NCBI GenBank assembly: GCA_002154345.1
Contig: MUNB01000170.1
Coordinates: 1-33,771, forward strand
Length of the DNA stretch: 33,771 nt
From: Streptomyces griseus
Lineage (GTDB): Bacteria; Actinomycetota; Actinomycetes; Streptomycetales; Streptomycetaceae
Reading direction: 5' to 3'
A program made the position numbers and the translations under genes. Below, piece after piece: positions 8,056 through 14,961 of the stretch (its first letter is position 1; each line of letters begins with the position of its first letter). The notes beneath the pieces were generated by a model. That model did not search any database, was not told where the DNA came from, and saw nothing but the letters and a program-made list of their open reading frames with translations.

Positions 8056-8816
8056 GGTGTGACTCCCATCGGTGGGACAGGTCCGGCTCCCCGCAGCGAC
8101 GGCGCCGGTGCGGAGCGCCCGAGCCGGACGAACAGCCGGGTGAGCGCGTCGAGGGAGTGCAGCGCGCTGACCGCCACGGCGGCTTCCCGCTCCCGGCCGA
8201 GCGGCAGCCGGTCCAGCAGCGCGTACAGCTCGTCCAGGTGCTCCGTGTCGAGCACCGAGTGCTCCCGTACGGTCCGCAGCGCGGCGGCGGGCAGTCCGGT
8301 CAGCCGGGCGATGCGGCCGGTGAGGCCGGGGGCGGGCGCGTAGCCCTCCAGTACGGCGATGTAGCCGAGCAGGGCGACCGGGTGATGGTGCTCGATCCAG
8401 TAGTACTGGGACCCGACGAGCGAGGCGGTCAGCGGCGAGGGCAGCCGGCCGAGCGCGTCCTCGGGCGTGCCGCCCGCCGCGCGGAGGTCGTCCAGCAGCC
8501 AGTCGTCGTGGCCCGCCTCCTCCCGGATGTGCTCCTCCAGATACGCGGCCAGCGGCGCCGCCAACAGGTCGCCGGAAGCATCCAGTTGGCGGGCTCGGCG
8601 CAGGGCCAGCTCCATCAGCGGGACGGAGGCGCGGATGACGGCGTGCATGGTGCACAGATACGTCCGGTAGCGCGGCAACAGCCCTTCGGCGCGCCACATG
8701 TGGTGCGTCGCGTCCCGGAACTCCGGCTCCAGCAGCAGGAGTTTGACCCGCAGACGTGCGGAGGCCCCGGTACGCCCGAGTGATGCGCCCGCGGAGGTGG
8801 GGGCGGGCGCGCTCAT
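8052..8816 (-). CDS. Haem-oxygenase-like iron-containing redox enzyme
   Basis: A 254-aa, mostly helical protein with the profile of the iron-containing redox/haem-oxygenase-like diiron oxidase (TenA/PqqC-like) superfamily. Candidate metal ligands are Glu94/Glu95 and Glu99/Glu100 with His103 in YLEEHIREEAGHDDW, His143-145 in WIEHHHP, Glu157, and His186, Asp190 and His193 in REHSVLDTEH. Characterised members oxidise amino-acid-derived substrates, including N-oxygenation and C-C cleavage. The ATG at 8816 overlaps the radical SAM stop by ATGA and has a strong GGAGGAGG site, which rules out the much longer in-frame extension upstream. The tight coupling suggests it modifies the same peptide as the radical SAM enzyme. 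The family call is from pattern only. Confidence 0.72.
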   Translation of the reverse strand: MSAPAPTSAGASLGRTGASARLRVKLLLLEPEFRDATHHMWRAEGLLPRYRTYLCTMHAVIRASVPLMELALRRARQLDASGDLLAAPLAAYLEEHIREEAGHDDWLLDDLRAAGGTPEDALGRLPSPLTASLVGSQYYWIEHHHPVALLGYIAVLEGYAPAPGLTGRIARLTGLPAAALRTVREHSVLDTEHLDELYALLDRLPLGREREAAVAVSALHSLDALTRLFVRLGRSAPAPSLRGAGPVPPMGVTP

Positions 8817-9967
8817 CGGACCTCCTCCGCTTCGCTCTCCGGCAGGGCCGGCCCGCCCGCGACGACCAGCGGTGCGTACGCCGCGCAGCCGTGGCGGCGC
8901 ACGACGCCCTGCGCGCCCTCGCGGGACCCGCGTACCGCCGCCGTCAGGTCCAGCAGCGCACCGGCCGCACCGCCCGCCACCGCCTGGGCCCCGGCCATCG
9001 CCGCCTCGTCGCCGCCCAGCGCCCGGCAGCCGTCGCAGTAGGAGCCCGCCGGGGGGCCGGAGCCGTACCGGGCGGCCAGATGCGTGGGCCCGACCGTGCG
9101 GAGCATCCGCAGCACCGGGGACTCCAGCGCCCGGCGGCGTACGGTCGCCCAGTCGTCGGCGCCGATGTGCCCGAGGTCCAGATGGGCCGGGACGGGCCGC
9201 CGGTCGACGGTGTCCTGGTTGCAGCAGGCCAGCACGCGGCCGTCGAAGGCGACCACGGGCCAGGCGGCCATCGAGCACGGCGACGCCGCCGCCGGGTCCG
9301 GGCCGCTGCGGGCGGGCCGGGCCCAGGAGGCGGCCCGGCCGAACGGCCGCACCTCGTTGACCAGGCACGGGACCTGCCCGCCGAACTCCTCCTCCACCGC
9401 CCGGGTGAGGCCGGCGAGATACGGATCGGCCGCGCCGGTCCCGGTCAGGTGCAGGCTCACGGCCACGCCCTCCGCCCGGATCCGGTGCAGGGCGCGGAAC
9501 ACGTCGGCGCGCGGGACCTCGCGTTCGTGGTGGACGTCGAGGGAGGCCGAGAAATGGTCGACCGAGCGGATCGCGCGCAGGATCGCGGGAGGAATCGCCG
9601 CGCCGCGCCGACCGCCGCTCAGCCCGCCGAACCGGCCCCCGGCGCGGGCGCTTCCGCTCCGGGCGAAGAACATGCCGCTGAGCAGTGCGGTACGGGACCC
9701 GGCGCGGCGTGCCAGCGTGCTCAGCCGCTCCGCGAGCGCGGGCAGCAGCAGCGGCTCCCCGCCGGTGAGCATGACGACGTCGGGCCGGTTCTCCTCGGTG
9801 AACGAGCCGACGAACCGCTCCAGTTGACCGCCGTCCGGCTCCTGTCGGGTGAACAGGTCCGATCCGGTCGAGCAGTGCGCGCAGCGCAACGGGCAGCGCC
9901 GGGTGAGGCCGATGAGCAGACCGGCGGCCGGGAAGGGCCGCCGTGCGACGAGTTCGGCGAGTTCCAT
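8813..9967 (-). CDS. Radical SAM enzyme with SPASM-like auxiliary cluster domain
   Basis: A 384-aa radical SAM protein. The CxxxCxxC cluster motif is Cys25, Cys29 and Cys32 (LTRRCPLRCAHC), and the SAM-binding GGEP motif is at 69-72. The C-terminal third carries further cysteines in SPASM-like arrangement: Cys231, Cys248/Cys249 (RVLACCNQD) and Cys311/Cys314 (YCDGC), plus a Cys in RRHGCAAY. SPASM enzymes typically modify ribosomal peptides, by thioether, C-C crosslink, epimerisation or decarboxylation. A Gly/Arg-rich insert sits around residues 105-125. The start is set by AAGGAGG 9 nt upstream. It is first in the leftward operon, so the 21-bp promoter element at 10047-10067 should control it. 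The substrate is most simply the 72-aa protein two genes on, but the lanthipeptide precursors across the shared promoter are also candidates. Confidence 0.9.
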   Translation of the reverse strand: MELAELVARRPFPAAGLLIGLTRRCPLRCAHCSTGSDLFTRQEPDGGQLERFVGSFTEENRPDVVMLTGGEPLLLPALAERLSTLARRAGSRTALLSGMFFARSGSARAGGRFGGLSGGRRGAAIPPAILRAIRSVDHFSASLDVHHEREVPRADVFRALHRIRAEGVAVSLHLTGTGAADPYLAGLTRAVEEEFGGQVPCLVNEVRPFGRAASWARPARSGPDPAAASPCSMAAWPVVAFDGRVLACCNQDTVDRRPVPAHLDLGHIGADDWATVRRRALESPVLRMLRTVGPTHLAARYGSGPPAGSYCDGCRALGGDEAAMAGAQAVAGGAAGALLDLTAAVRGSREGAQGVVRRHGCAAYAPLVVAGGPALPESEAEEVR

Positions 9968-10046
9968 GGTGGGCCGCCTCCTTCGGGGCCGGTGCGCGTC
10001 GGGCGCGTACCCAGGCTGTGCGGAACCGGTTCGCGGACGGTCCGGA

Positions 10047-10067
10047 ATCGCTTCGGAGGCGGTATGG
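10047..10067 (-). promoter_or_regulatory. 21-bp regulatory element facing the radical SAM operon
   Basis: Read on the minus strand, this begins CCATACCGCC and ends CCGAAGCGAT. It matches the element at 10162-10182 in 20 of 21 bases, in the opposite orientation. It lies 79 bp before the radical SAM start codon. Equal orientation relative to each operon suggests a shared activator site. The SARP or LAL regulator of this locus is the obvious candidate, by inference. Confidence 0.6.
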
Positions 10068-10161
10068 GCCCAGGTCGGGGCGGATGTCCGGACCGCCGCC
10101 GGAGGCTCGGTAGGCGGTCCCGGCCCGCTCCGGGCGGGCCCGAACTGGCCCGATACCGACG

Positions 10162-10182
10162 CCATACCGCCGCCGAAGCGAT
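10162..10182 (+). promoter_or_regulatory. 21-bp regulatory element facing the precursor/LanKC operon
   Basis: This is the plus-strand copy of the element at 10047-10067, differing at a single central base (G for T). Its ATACCG core (10164-10169) is preceded exactly 11 bp upstream by another ATACCG (10153-10158). SARP activators are known to bind short direct repeats spaced by 11 or 22 bp, so the spacing fits. It lies 119 bp before the first precursor start and 17 bp before a TAACTT -10 candidate. Confidence 0.6.
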
Positions 10183-10301
10183 CACCAGGCCCGGCTTCCT
10201 AACTTTCTCGGCAACGGCAGGCACCGGCCCGCCGCACCGGACACCGAGGGGCGTTCCCCACGGGCCCCGGGTCCCGCAGTGACGAGTGGATGGAGACCAC
10301 C

Positions 10302-10463
10302 ATGTCCGAGAACACGAAGCCCGCCGCCGACGACGCCAACGAGAGCCCCGAGGTCGAGGCGCACTCCGTCCTGGACCTCCAGGAGACCGCCGTCCACGGC
10401 GACCGCGACATCATCGCGCCCCCCGGCAACTGCATCAGCGTGCTCAGCGTCGTCGAGAACTGA
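10302..10463 (+). CDS. Class III lanthipeptide-like precursor A1 (53 aa)
   Basis: A 53-aa peptide, too short for routine ORF calls. The leader MSENTKPAADDANESPEVEA is acidic and is followed by HSVLDLQET. VLDLQ fits the hydrophobic-x-x-LQ leader motif recognised by class III LanKC enzymes. The probable core lies at the C-terminus, PPGNCISVLSVVEN, with one Cys (44) and Ser at 46 and 49. A GGAGA site precedes the ATG, and codon use is typical high-GC3 coding. It is followed by a paralogue, an MFS exporter and LanKC in the same direction. The odd point is that Cys comes before both Ser residues, the reverse of the usual Ser-x-x-Ser-x(2-5)-Cys labionin pattern. The mature structure is therefore uncertain. 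Confidence 0.85.
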   Translation: MSENTKPAADDANESPEVEAHSVLDLQETAVHGDRDIIAPPGNCISVLSVVEN

Positions 10464-10552
10464 CCCCGCACACCGGACGCCCAAGGCCCGTCCGTGGCCA
10501 GGGAGTTCCGGTCGTTCCGCAGTGACCAAGTGACGAGTGGATGGAGACGACC

Positions 10553-10711
10553 ATGTCCGAGAACACCAAGCCGGCCGGCGACGAGACCAACGAGACCCCC
10601 GAGGTCGAGGCGCACTCCGTCCTGGACCTCCAGGAGACGTCCGTCCAGGGCGGCGACACGACCGACGGCAACTGCATCAGCGTGCTGAGCGTCGTCGAAT
10701 CGCAGCGCTGA
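10553..10711 (+). CDS. Class III lanthipeptide-like precursor A2 (52 aa)
   Basis: A 52-aa paralogue of the peptide encoded just upstream. The leader (MSENTKPAGDETNETPEVEA) and HSVLDLQET are almost identical. The linker is different and one residue shorter (SVQGGDTTD), and the core again reads GNCISVLSVVE but ends SQR rather than N. Cys41 precedes Ser43 and Ser46, and an additional Ser50 lies near the end. The same GGAGAC site precedes the ATG. Conservation of both leader and core after duplication implies that both are substrates of the same enzyme. The two products could act as a pair or be simple dosage copies; sequence alone cannot decide. Confidence 0.85.
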   Translation: MSENTKPAGDETNETPEVEAHSVLDLQETSVQGGDTTDGNCISVLSVVESQR

Positions 10712-10835
10712 CCGCAGGCGCGACGCGGCGCCGATCGCGGCGCCGGGCACACCGGGCCGTGCGCCGCGGCGGGCCGAGGCCGATGCCTCGCCCTCCGCGG
10801 CGCCCGGCCGGCGGGCAGGCGGGGACAGGCGGTAC

Positions 10836-10866
10836 GGGGCGGCTCCGCGAACACCGGAGCCGCCCC
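10836..10866 (+). terminator. Hairpin between precursors and MFS/LanKC genes
   Basis: This is a perfect 12-bp inverted repeat (GGGGCGGCTCCG, 10836-10847; its complement, 10855-10866) around the 7-nt loop CGAACAC. It starts 124 nt after the second precursor stop. It is rho-independent-like without a U-tract, as usual in Streptomyces. Its position fits partial termination that keeps precursor mRNA in excess over the exporter and synthetase mRNA. Confidence 0.65.
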
Positions 10867-10900
10867 GCCGCGCTTCGTACGCCCCTGCCCCGCCACCTCA

Positions 10901-10960
10901 CCCATGTCCTCACCCATGTCCTGGCCCTAGTCCTGACCCGAGTCCTGGCCCATGCCCTGC
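10901..10960 (+). repeat. Five degenerate 12-bp tandem repeats in the MFS leader
   Basis: The units CCCATGTCCTCA, CCCATGTCCTGG, CCCTAGTCCTGA, CCCGAGTCCTGG and CCCATGCCCTGC follow each other without gaps at 10901-10960, just before the MFS gene. A sixth, poorer unit may follow. The remaining gene-free sequence from 10712 to 10993 shows only the hairpin at 10836-10866. The role is unknown: it could be a slippage product, a regulator array or spacer. Confidence 0.7.
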
Positions 10961-10993
10961 AATGCCCTGTCCGCCGACCTCCGGGAGCCCCCG

Positions 10994-12265
10994 ATGGCCA
11001 CGCCGCTCCGCTCCAACCGGGATTTCCGGCTGCTCTGGATGAGCGGCCTCTTCGCCGTTCTGGGCAGCCAGATGGGCGCCCTCGCGCTGCCCCTGCTGAT
11101 CCTCCGGGAGACCGGATCCGCCGTGCAGGCCGGCGCGGTGGGGACCGTGTCCGTCTGCGCCGTGCTGATCACGATGCTGCCCGGCGGGGTGATGGCCGAC
11201 CGGGTCGAACGCCGCCGGCTGATGCGGCTGTGCGACGTGGGGAGTCTGGCGGCGGTCACCGCCCTGACCCTCGCCGTGTGGAACGGGCACGCCCCCATGG
11301 CGCTCGTCCTGCTCGTCGCGACCGCCGGCGCCGTGCTGAACAGCGTCTACGCCCCCGCCGCCTTCGGGCTGATGCGCGCGGTCGTGCCGCCGGACCAGAT
11401 GGGCACGGCGACCGCCCGGCTCCAGGCGCGTACCTCCACGGTCCGGCTGGTCGGCCCGCTGGTCGGCGGTGCGCTGTTCGGCGTGCACCAGGCCCTGCCG
11501 TTCGTCGCCCAGTTCGTCGGACTGCTCATCTCGACCGTCTGCGTGGCCCTCGTGCGGACCCGCTCGGAGGCCAGGACCAAGGCCGGTTCGGTGTTCAGCC
11601 GCCGCGAACTCACCGCCGGGCTCGCCTTCCTGTGGCAGCTGCCCTATCTGCGCACGGTGCTGCTCGTCTTCGGCCTCGGCATGAACTTCGCGTTCGGCGC
11701 CCTCACCTTCACCGCGCTCGCCGTCTTCTCCGAGGGCGGGCGCTCCGGCCTCGGCGGCGGGTTCGTCATCACCTGCGTCTCGGCGGGCGCCCTCGTCGGC
11801 GCCCTGCTCGCGCCCCGGCTGGCGCCCGACCGCCATGTCCGGACGCTCATCGTCATCACCTGCTGGAGCTGCGTCCTGACGGCCGCCGCGCTGGCCTGGG
11901 TCAGCAGCCCGCTGCTGGCCGGCCTGCTCTGCGCGCTCTGCATGGGCCTCTCGACGGTCGCCAGCATCGGCTTCCTCTCCACCCTGCTCATCGTCACCCC
12001 GGAGGACCGGCTCGGCCGGGTGCAGAGCGCGGCCTCCTTCCTGTCCTCGGTGGTCCAGCCGTTCGGTCCGCTGGCGGGCGGCGCGCTGCTGACCGCCCTG
12101 GGCAGCAGCGCCGCCTTCGGGGTGACCGGGTGCGTGCTGGCCGTCTCGGCGGCCGTGGTGACGTTCGCCCCCTCCGTACGCGCCGGGGCGGTTCCGGTCC
12201 CCGGCCGCCCGGCGGAAGAGCCCCGACCCGCCCACGACACCGCCGGTCGTCCCGGCGCACTCTGA
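10994..12265 (+). CDS. MFS transporter, probable lanthipeptide exporter
   Basis: A 423-aa polytopic membrane protein with about 12 hydrophobic segments and the major facilitator pattern. It begins with a short cytosolic N-terminus and NRDFRLLWMSGLFAVLGSQM, the ADRVERRRLM loop follows TM2-3, and the second half starts around FVITCVSAGALVGALLAPRL. It resembles the MFS_3/enterobactin-exporter (EntS)-like subgroup. The start at 10994 is preferred over the in-frame ATG at 10952 because GGGAG lies 8 nt upstream. It ends 11 bp before the LanKC start codon, so the two are co-translated. Export of the class III peptide, or immunity, is the likely role. Class III loci more often use ABC exporters, so this is a variation. 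Confidence 0.87.
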   Translation: MATPLRSNRDFRLLWMSGLFAVLGSQMGALALPLLILRETGSAVQAGAVGTVSVCAVLITMLPGGVMADRVERRRLMRLCDVGSLAAVTALTLAVWNGHAPMALVLLVATAGAVLNSVYAPAAFGLMRAVVPPDQMGTATARLQARTSTVRLVGPLVGGALFGVHQALPFVAQFVGLLISTVCVALVRTRSEARTKAGSVFSRRELTAGLAFLWQLPYLRTVLLVFGLGMNFAFGALTFTALAVFSEGGRSGLGGGFVITCVSAGALVGALLAPRLAPDRHVRTLIVITCWSCVLTAAALAWVSSPLLAGLLCALCMGLSTVASIGFLSTLLIVTPEDRLGRVQSAASFLSSVVQPFGPLAGGALLTALGSSAAFGVTGCVLAVSAAVVTFAPSVRAGAVPVPGRPAEEPRPAHDTAGRPGAL

Positions 12266-12276
12266 GGAGGAACGCC

Positions 12277-14961
12277 GTGCCCGGACCGCAGCAGACCCAG
12301 CTCTACTGCCTCGCCGACCGTACGTACTACGACACCCCGGCCCGGCTGCCGGACGAGGAGACCCGCTACCCGCTGGACTCGGCCCCGCCCCCCGAGGGCT
12401 GGTGCCGGACCCCGGGCGGCCTGTGGACCTCGATGGTGCCCGAGCACGGCGAACCGGCCGCGCAGGGCTGGAAGATCCATGTCTCCACGGTCCCGGAGGA
12501 GGCGGAGGCGACCCTGCGCGACACCACCCGGGTCTGCCTCGCCCACGGGGTGCCGTTCAAGTTCCTCCGCAGCGAGCAGGCGCTGCTGCTGATGTCCGGC
12601 AAGTACATGTCCCGCTCCGGCGCGGGGAAGTTCCTCACGCTCTACCCGGCGGACGAGACCGTCTTCCTGCGGCTGCTCGACGAGCTGACCCGGGTCCTCG
12701 CGGGCCGCAGCGGTCCGTACATCCTCAGCGACCTCCGGATCGGCGACACCCCGGTGCACGTGCGGTACGGGGCGTTCACCGCCCGCTGGTGCCGGGACGC
12801 GAACGGCGAACGGGTGCCCGCCCTGCGCCACCCGTCGGGCCACCTGGTGCCCGACGAGCGCGGCGTGGTGTTCCGGGTGCCGCCGTGGGTCACCGTGCCC
12901 GGGGCGCTGCGCCCGCATCTGGCCGCCCGCGCGGCCGCAGGCGACGCCGCGTTCCCGTACACCGTCACCAAGGCCCTCCAGTTCTCCAACGCCGGTGGCA
13001 TCTACCTCGCCCGGCACCGGGACACCGGCCGGCAGGTGGTGCTCCGCGAGGCCCGGCCGCACTGCGGGCTCGACGGGGCGGGCGACGACGCGGTGACCCG
13101 GCTGCACCGGGAGCACCGGGCCCTGACCGCGCTGGCCGGACTGGACTGCGTACCGAAGGTGCACGGCGTGACGACCGTGTGGGAACACCACTTCCTGATC
13201 GAGGAGCACATCGAGGGGAACACCCTCCTGGAGGAGATCGTCGCTCGCTTCGCCCTCGTGCGCGGGGCGGGCACGGCCGTCGAACTCGCCCCGTACACCG
13301 CGTGGGTGGACTCGATCACCGCACAACTCACCAGCGCGCTCGCGGCTGTTCACGCCCGGGGGCTGCGCTTCGGCGATCTGCACCCCAACAACATCATCGT
13401 CCGCCCCGACGGCCGTGTGGCCCTCATCGACTTCGAGTACGCCGTGGGCCTCGACGACGAGGACACCCCGCTGGCGGGCGCGCCGGGCCTCCAGGCGCCC
13501 GTCGGCACCCCCGGCGCCGAGGCCGACGGCTACGCGCTCTGGGCGACCTGGCTCAGCATGCTGATGCCGCTGATGGAACTGGCCGGGCACGACCGGGCCA
13601 AGGCCCTGACCCTGGAACGCTGGGCCCGCCGGAGGTACGGCCTGGCGTCCGACGCGGGCCCGCGCCGCCCCGCCGTCCTGCGGACCGTGGCGGACGACCG
13701 GGAGCGCGAGATCGCGGCCCTTCTCGACGGCCCCGCCCCCGACTGGGCGGGCCTGCGCACCCGGCTGCTCGCCGGAATCCACGCGGGCGCGACACCCGAG
13801 CGCGGCGACCGGCTCTTCCCCGGCGACCCCAAGTCCTTCGCCACCGGCGGCAGCGACCTGGCGCACGGGGCCGCCGGTGTCCTGTACGCCCTCCACCGCG
13901 TCGGCGCCCCGGTCCCGGACGCCTGGACGGACTGGCTGGTGGACGCCGCCCGCCATCGCGACCCGGCGTCGCCCGGCGGCCTGTTCGACGGACTGCCGGG
14001 CACGGCGGCGGTGTTGGCCCGGCTCGGCCGCCCGGACGAGGCGCGGGAGCTGTTCGCCCGGACCGCCGCCGCCGCGCACCCCTCCGCCTGCGCGGACCTG
14101 CTGACCGGCCGCGCGGGCACGGCCCTGGCCGCGCTCCGCCTGGCCACGGCCGGCACGTCGGCCCCGGGCACGGGCGCGGTGGACGGTGCTCCGGATCGGG
14201 CCCCGGCCTCGGCCTCGGACCCGGACCCGGAGCTGCTGGAGACGGCCCTGCGCACCGCCTGGGATCTGGACTGCCTGGTCCGGGGCGAGGGCGGGGCGGG
14301 CGGCGGCCTGACCGCCCCGCACTCCGCCGGACTGCTGCGCGGACTGAGCGGCGTCGCCCTGCTGCACCTCGAACTCCACGCGCTCACCGGCGAGGAGTGG
14401 CTGCTGCGCGCCGCCCGCACCGCCCTGTACCGGGACTCCGGCCACTGCGTCGCGATGCCCGACGGCACCGTCCAGGTCAAGGACGGCCGCCGCCACCTGC
14501 TCTACCTCGACCAGGGCAGCGGCGGCTTCGCCCTGGTCGCCCACGCCTATCTGGCCCGGCACGAAGCGCCCGCGCTCGCCGCGCTGCTGCCCGGGGTGCA
14601 CAAGGGCTGCACCAACGAGTTCGTCCGGGAGCCGGGTCTCTTCACCGGCCGGGCCGGACTCGTCGCCACCGCCCGCCAGTTGGAGCGCGGCCCGGCCGGA
14701 CCGGGGGTGCTCGCCTCCGTACGCAACCTGTCCTGGCACCTGATCGCCGACGGCGACCGGCTGCTGGTGCCCGGGGCGGGCCTGCGGCGCTGCTCCGCCG
14801 ACCTGGCCACCGGGGCGGCCGGGCTGCTGCTGGCCCTGCACTTCCTGGCCGGTGCGGACGGCGCGGACGGTGCGGACGGTACGGCGACCGGTGGGACCGC
14901 CCACGGAACCCCCGCCGACGACCGCCCGCACGATCTGCTGAAGCTGCTCACCCTGGGCTGA
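12277..14961 (+). CDS. lanKC: Class III lanthionine synthetase LanKC
   Basis: An 894-aa three-domain enzyme that phosphorylates and dehydrates Ser/Thr and then cyclises Cys onto the products. The N-terminal lyase-like domain (about 1-200) includes PFKFLRSEQALLLMSGKYMS. A Ser/Thr kinase domain (about 235-490) has the catalytic loop FGDLHPNN (Asp367, Asn372) and DFE at 385-387. Arg257 in VVLREARPH occupies the region where kinases carry the VAIK lysine. The C-terminal LanC-like domain (about 520-894, from DLAHGAAGVLYALH) has no Cys-x-Gly and Cys-His-Gly zinc motifs, which places it in class III, not class IV. The GTG start is set by GAGGAGG 6 nt upstream. The stop overlaps the convergent SARP gene by 14 bp. 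Confidence 0.92.
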   Translation: MPGPQQTQLYCLADRTYYDTPARLPDEETRYPLDSAPPPEGWCRTPGGLWTSMVPEHGEPAAQGWKIHVSTVPEEAEATLRDTTRVCLAHGVPFKFLRSEQALLLMSGKYMSRSGAGKFLTLYPADETVFLRLLDELTRVLAGRSGPYILSDLRIGDTPVHVRYGAFTARWCRDANGERVPALRHPSGHLVPDERGVVFRVPPWVTVPGALRPHLAARAAAGDAAFPYTVTKALQFSNAGGIYLARHRDTGRQVVLREARPHCGLDGAGDDAVTRLHREHRALTALAGLDCVPKVHGVTTVWEHHFLIEEHIEGNTLLEEIVARFALVRGAGTAVELAPYTAWVDSITAQLTSALAAVHARGLRFGDLHPNNIIVRPDGRVALIDFEYAVGLDDEDTPLAGAPGLQAPVGTPGAEADGYALWATWLSMLMPLMELAGHDRAKALTLERWARRRYGLASDAGPRRPAVLRTVADDREREIAALLDGPAPDWAGLRTRLLAGIHAGATPERGDRLFPGDPKSFATGGSDLAHGAAGVLYALHRVGAPVPDAWTDWLVDAARHRDPASPGGLFDGLPGTAAVLARLGRPDEARELFARTAAAAHPSACADLLTGRAGTALAALRLATAGTSAPGTGAVDGAPDRAPASASDPDPELLETALRTAWDLDCLVRGEGGAGGGLTAPHSAGLLRGLSGVALLHLELHALTGEEWLLRAARTALYRDSGHCVAMPDGTVQVKDGRRHLLYLDQGSGGFALVAHAYLARHEAPALAALLPGVHKGCTNEFVREPGLFTGRAGLVATARQLERGPAGPGVLASVRNLSWHLIADGDRLLVPGAGLRRCSADLATGAAGLLLALHFLAGADGADGADGTATGGTAHGTPADDRPHDLLKLLTLG

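Larger units (their letters stand above)
9968..10301. promoter_or_regulatory. Divergent promoter region between radical SAM and class III lanthipeptide operons
   Basis: This 334-bp stretch has no gene. It separates the leftward radical SAM operon from the rightward precursor/MFS/LanKC operon and must hold both promoters. It contains the inverted pair of 21-bp elements (10047-10067 and 10162-10182), an 11-bp-spaced ATACCG direct repeat, and a possible -10 hexamer TAACTT at 10200-10205 for the rightward operon, 17 bp beyond the element. No convincing -10 was found for the leftward operon. Confidence 0.75.
10279..10711 (+). repeat. Tandem duplication of precursor gene with its leader (period 251 bp)
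   Basis: A 19-bp leader segment, GTGACGAGTGGATGGAGAC, is identical at 10279-10297 and 10530-10548. Each copy is followed within a few bases by ATGTCCGAGAACAC and a homologous small gene. The start codons are 251 bp apart. Upstream of each copy CCGCAGTGAC is also shared. This is a local gene duplication in which leader and core coding segments stayed alike while the linker between them drifted and shortened. Confidence 0.9.

Noticed and set aside
8817-9368. N-terminal extension of the HO-like enzyme
   Set aside because: The extension lies wholly inside the radical SAM gene. The ATG at 8816 has GGAGGAGG and an ATGA overlap.
10901-10960. CRISPR-like array from 12-bp repeats
   Set aside because: The units are too short, contiguous and have no spacers; no cas genes are present.
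10537-12276. Long open frame upstream and in frame with LanKC
   Set aside because: It is the opposite-frame shadow of the second precursor and the MFS gene. The LanKC start is set by GAGGAGG six bases before GTG at 12277.
12277-14961. Class IV (LanL) assignment for LanKC
   Set aside because: The C-terminal LanC-like domain lacks the Cys-x-Gly and Cys-His-Gly zinc motifs, so class III fits.
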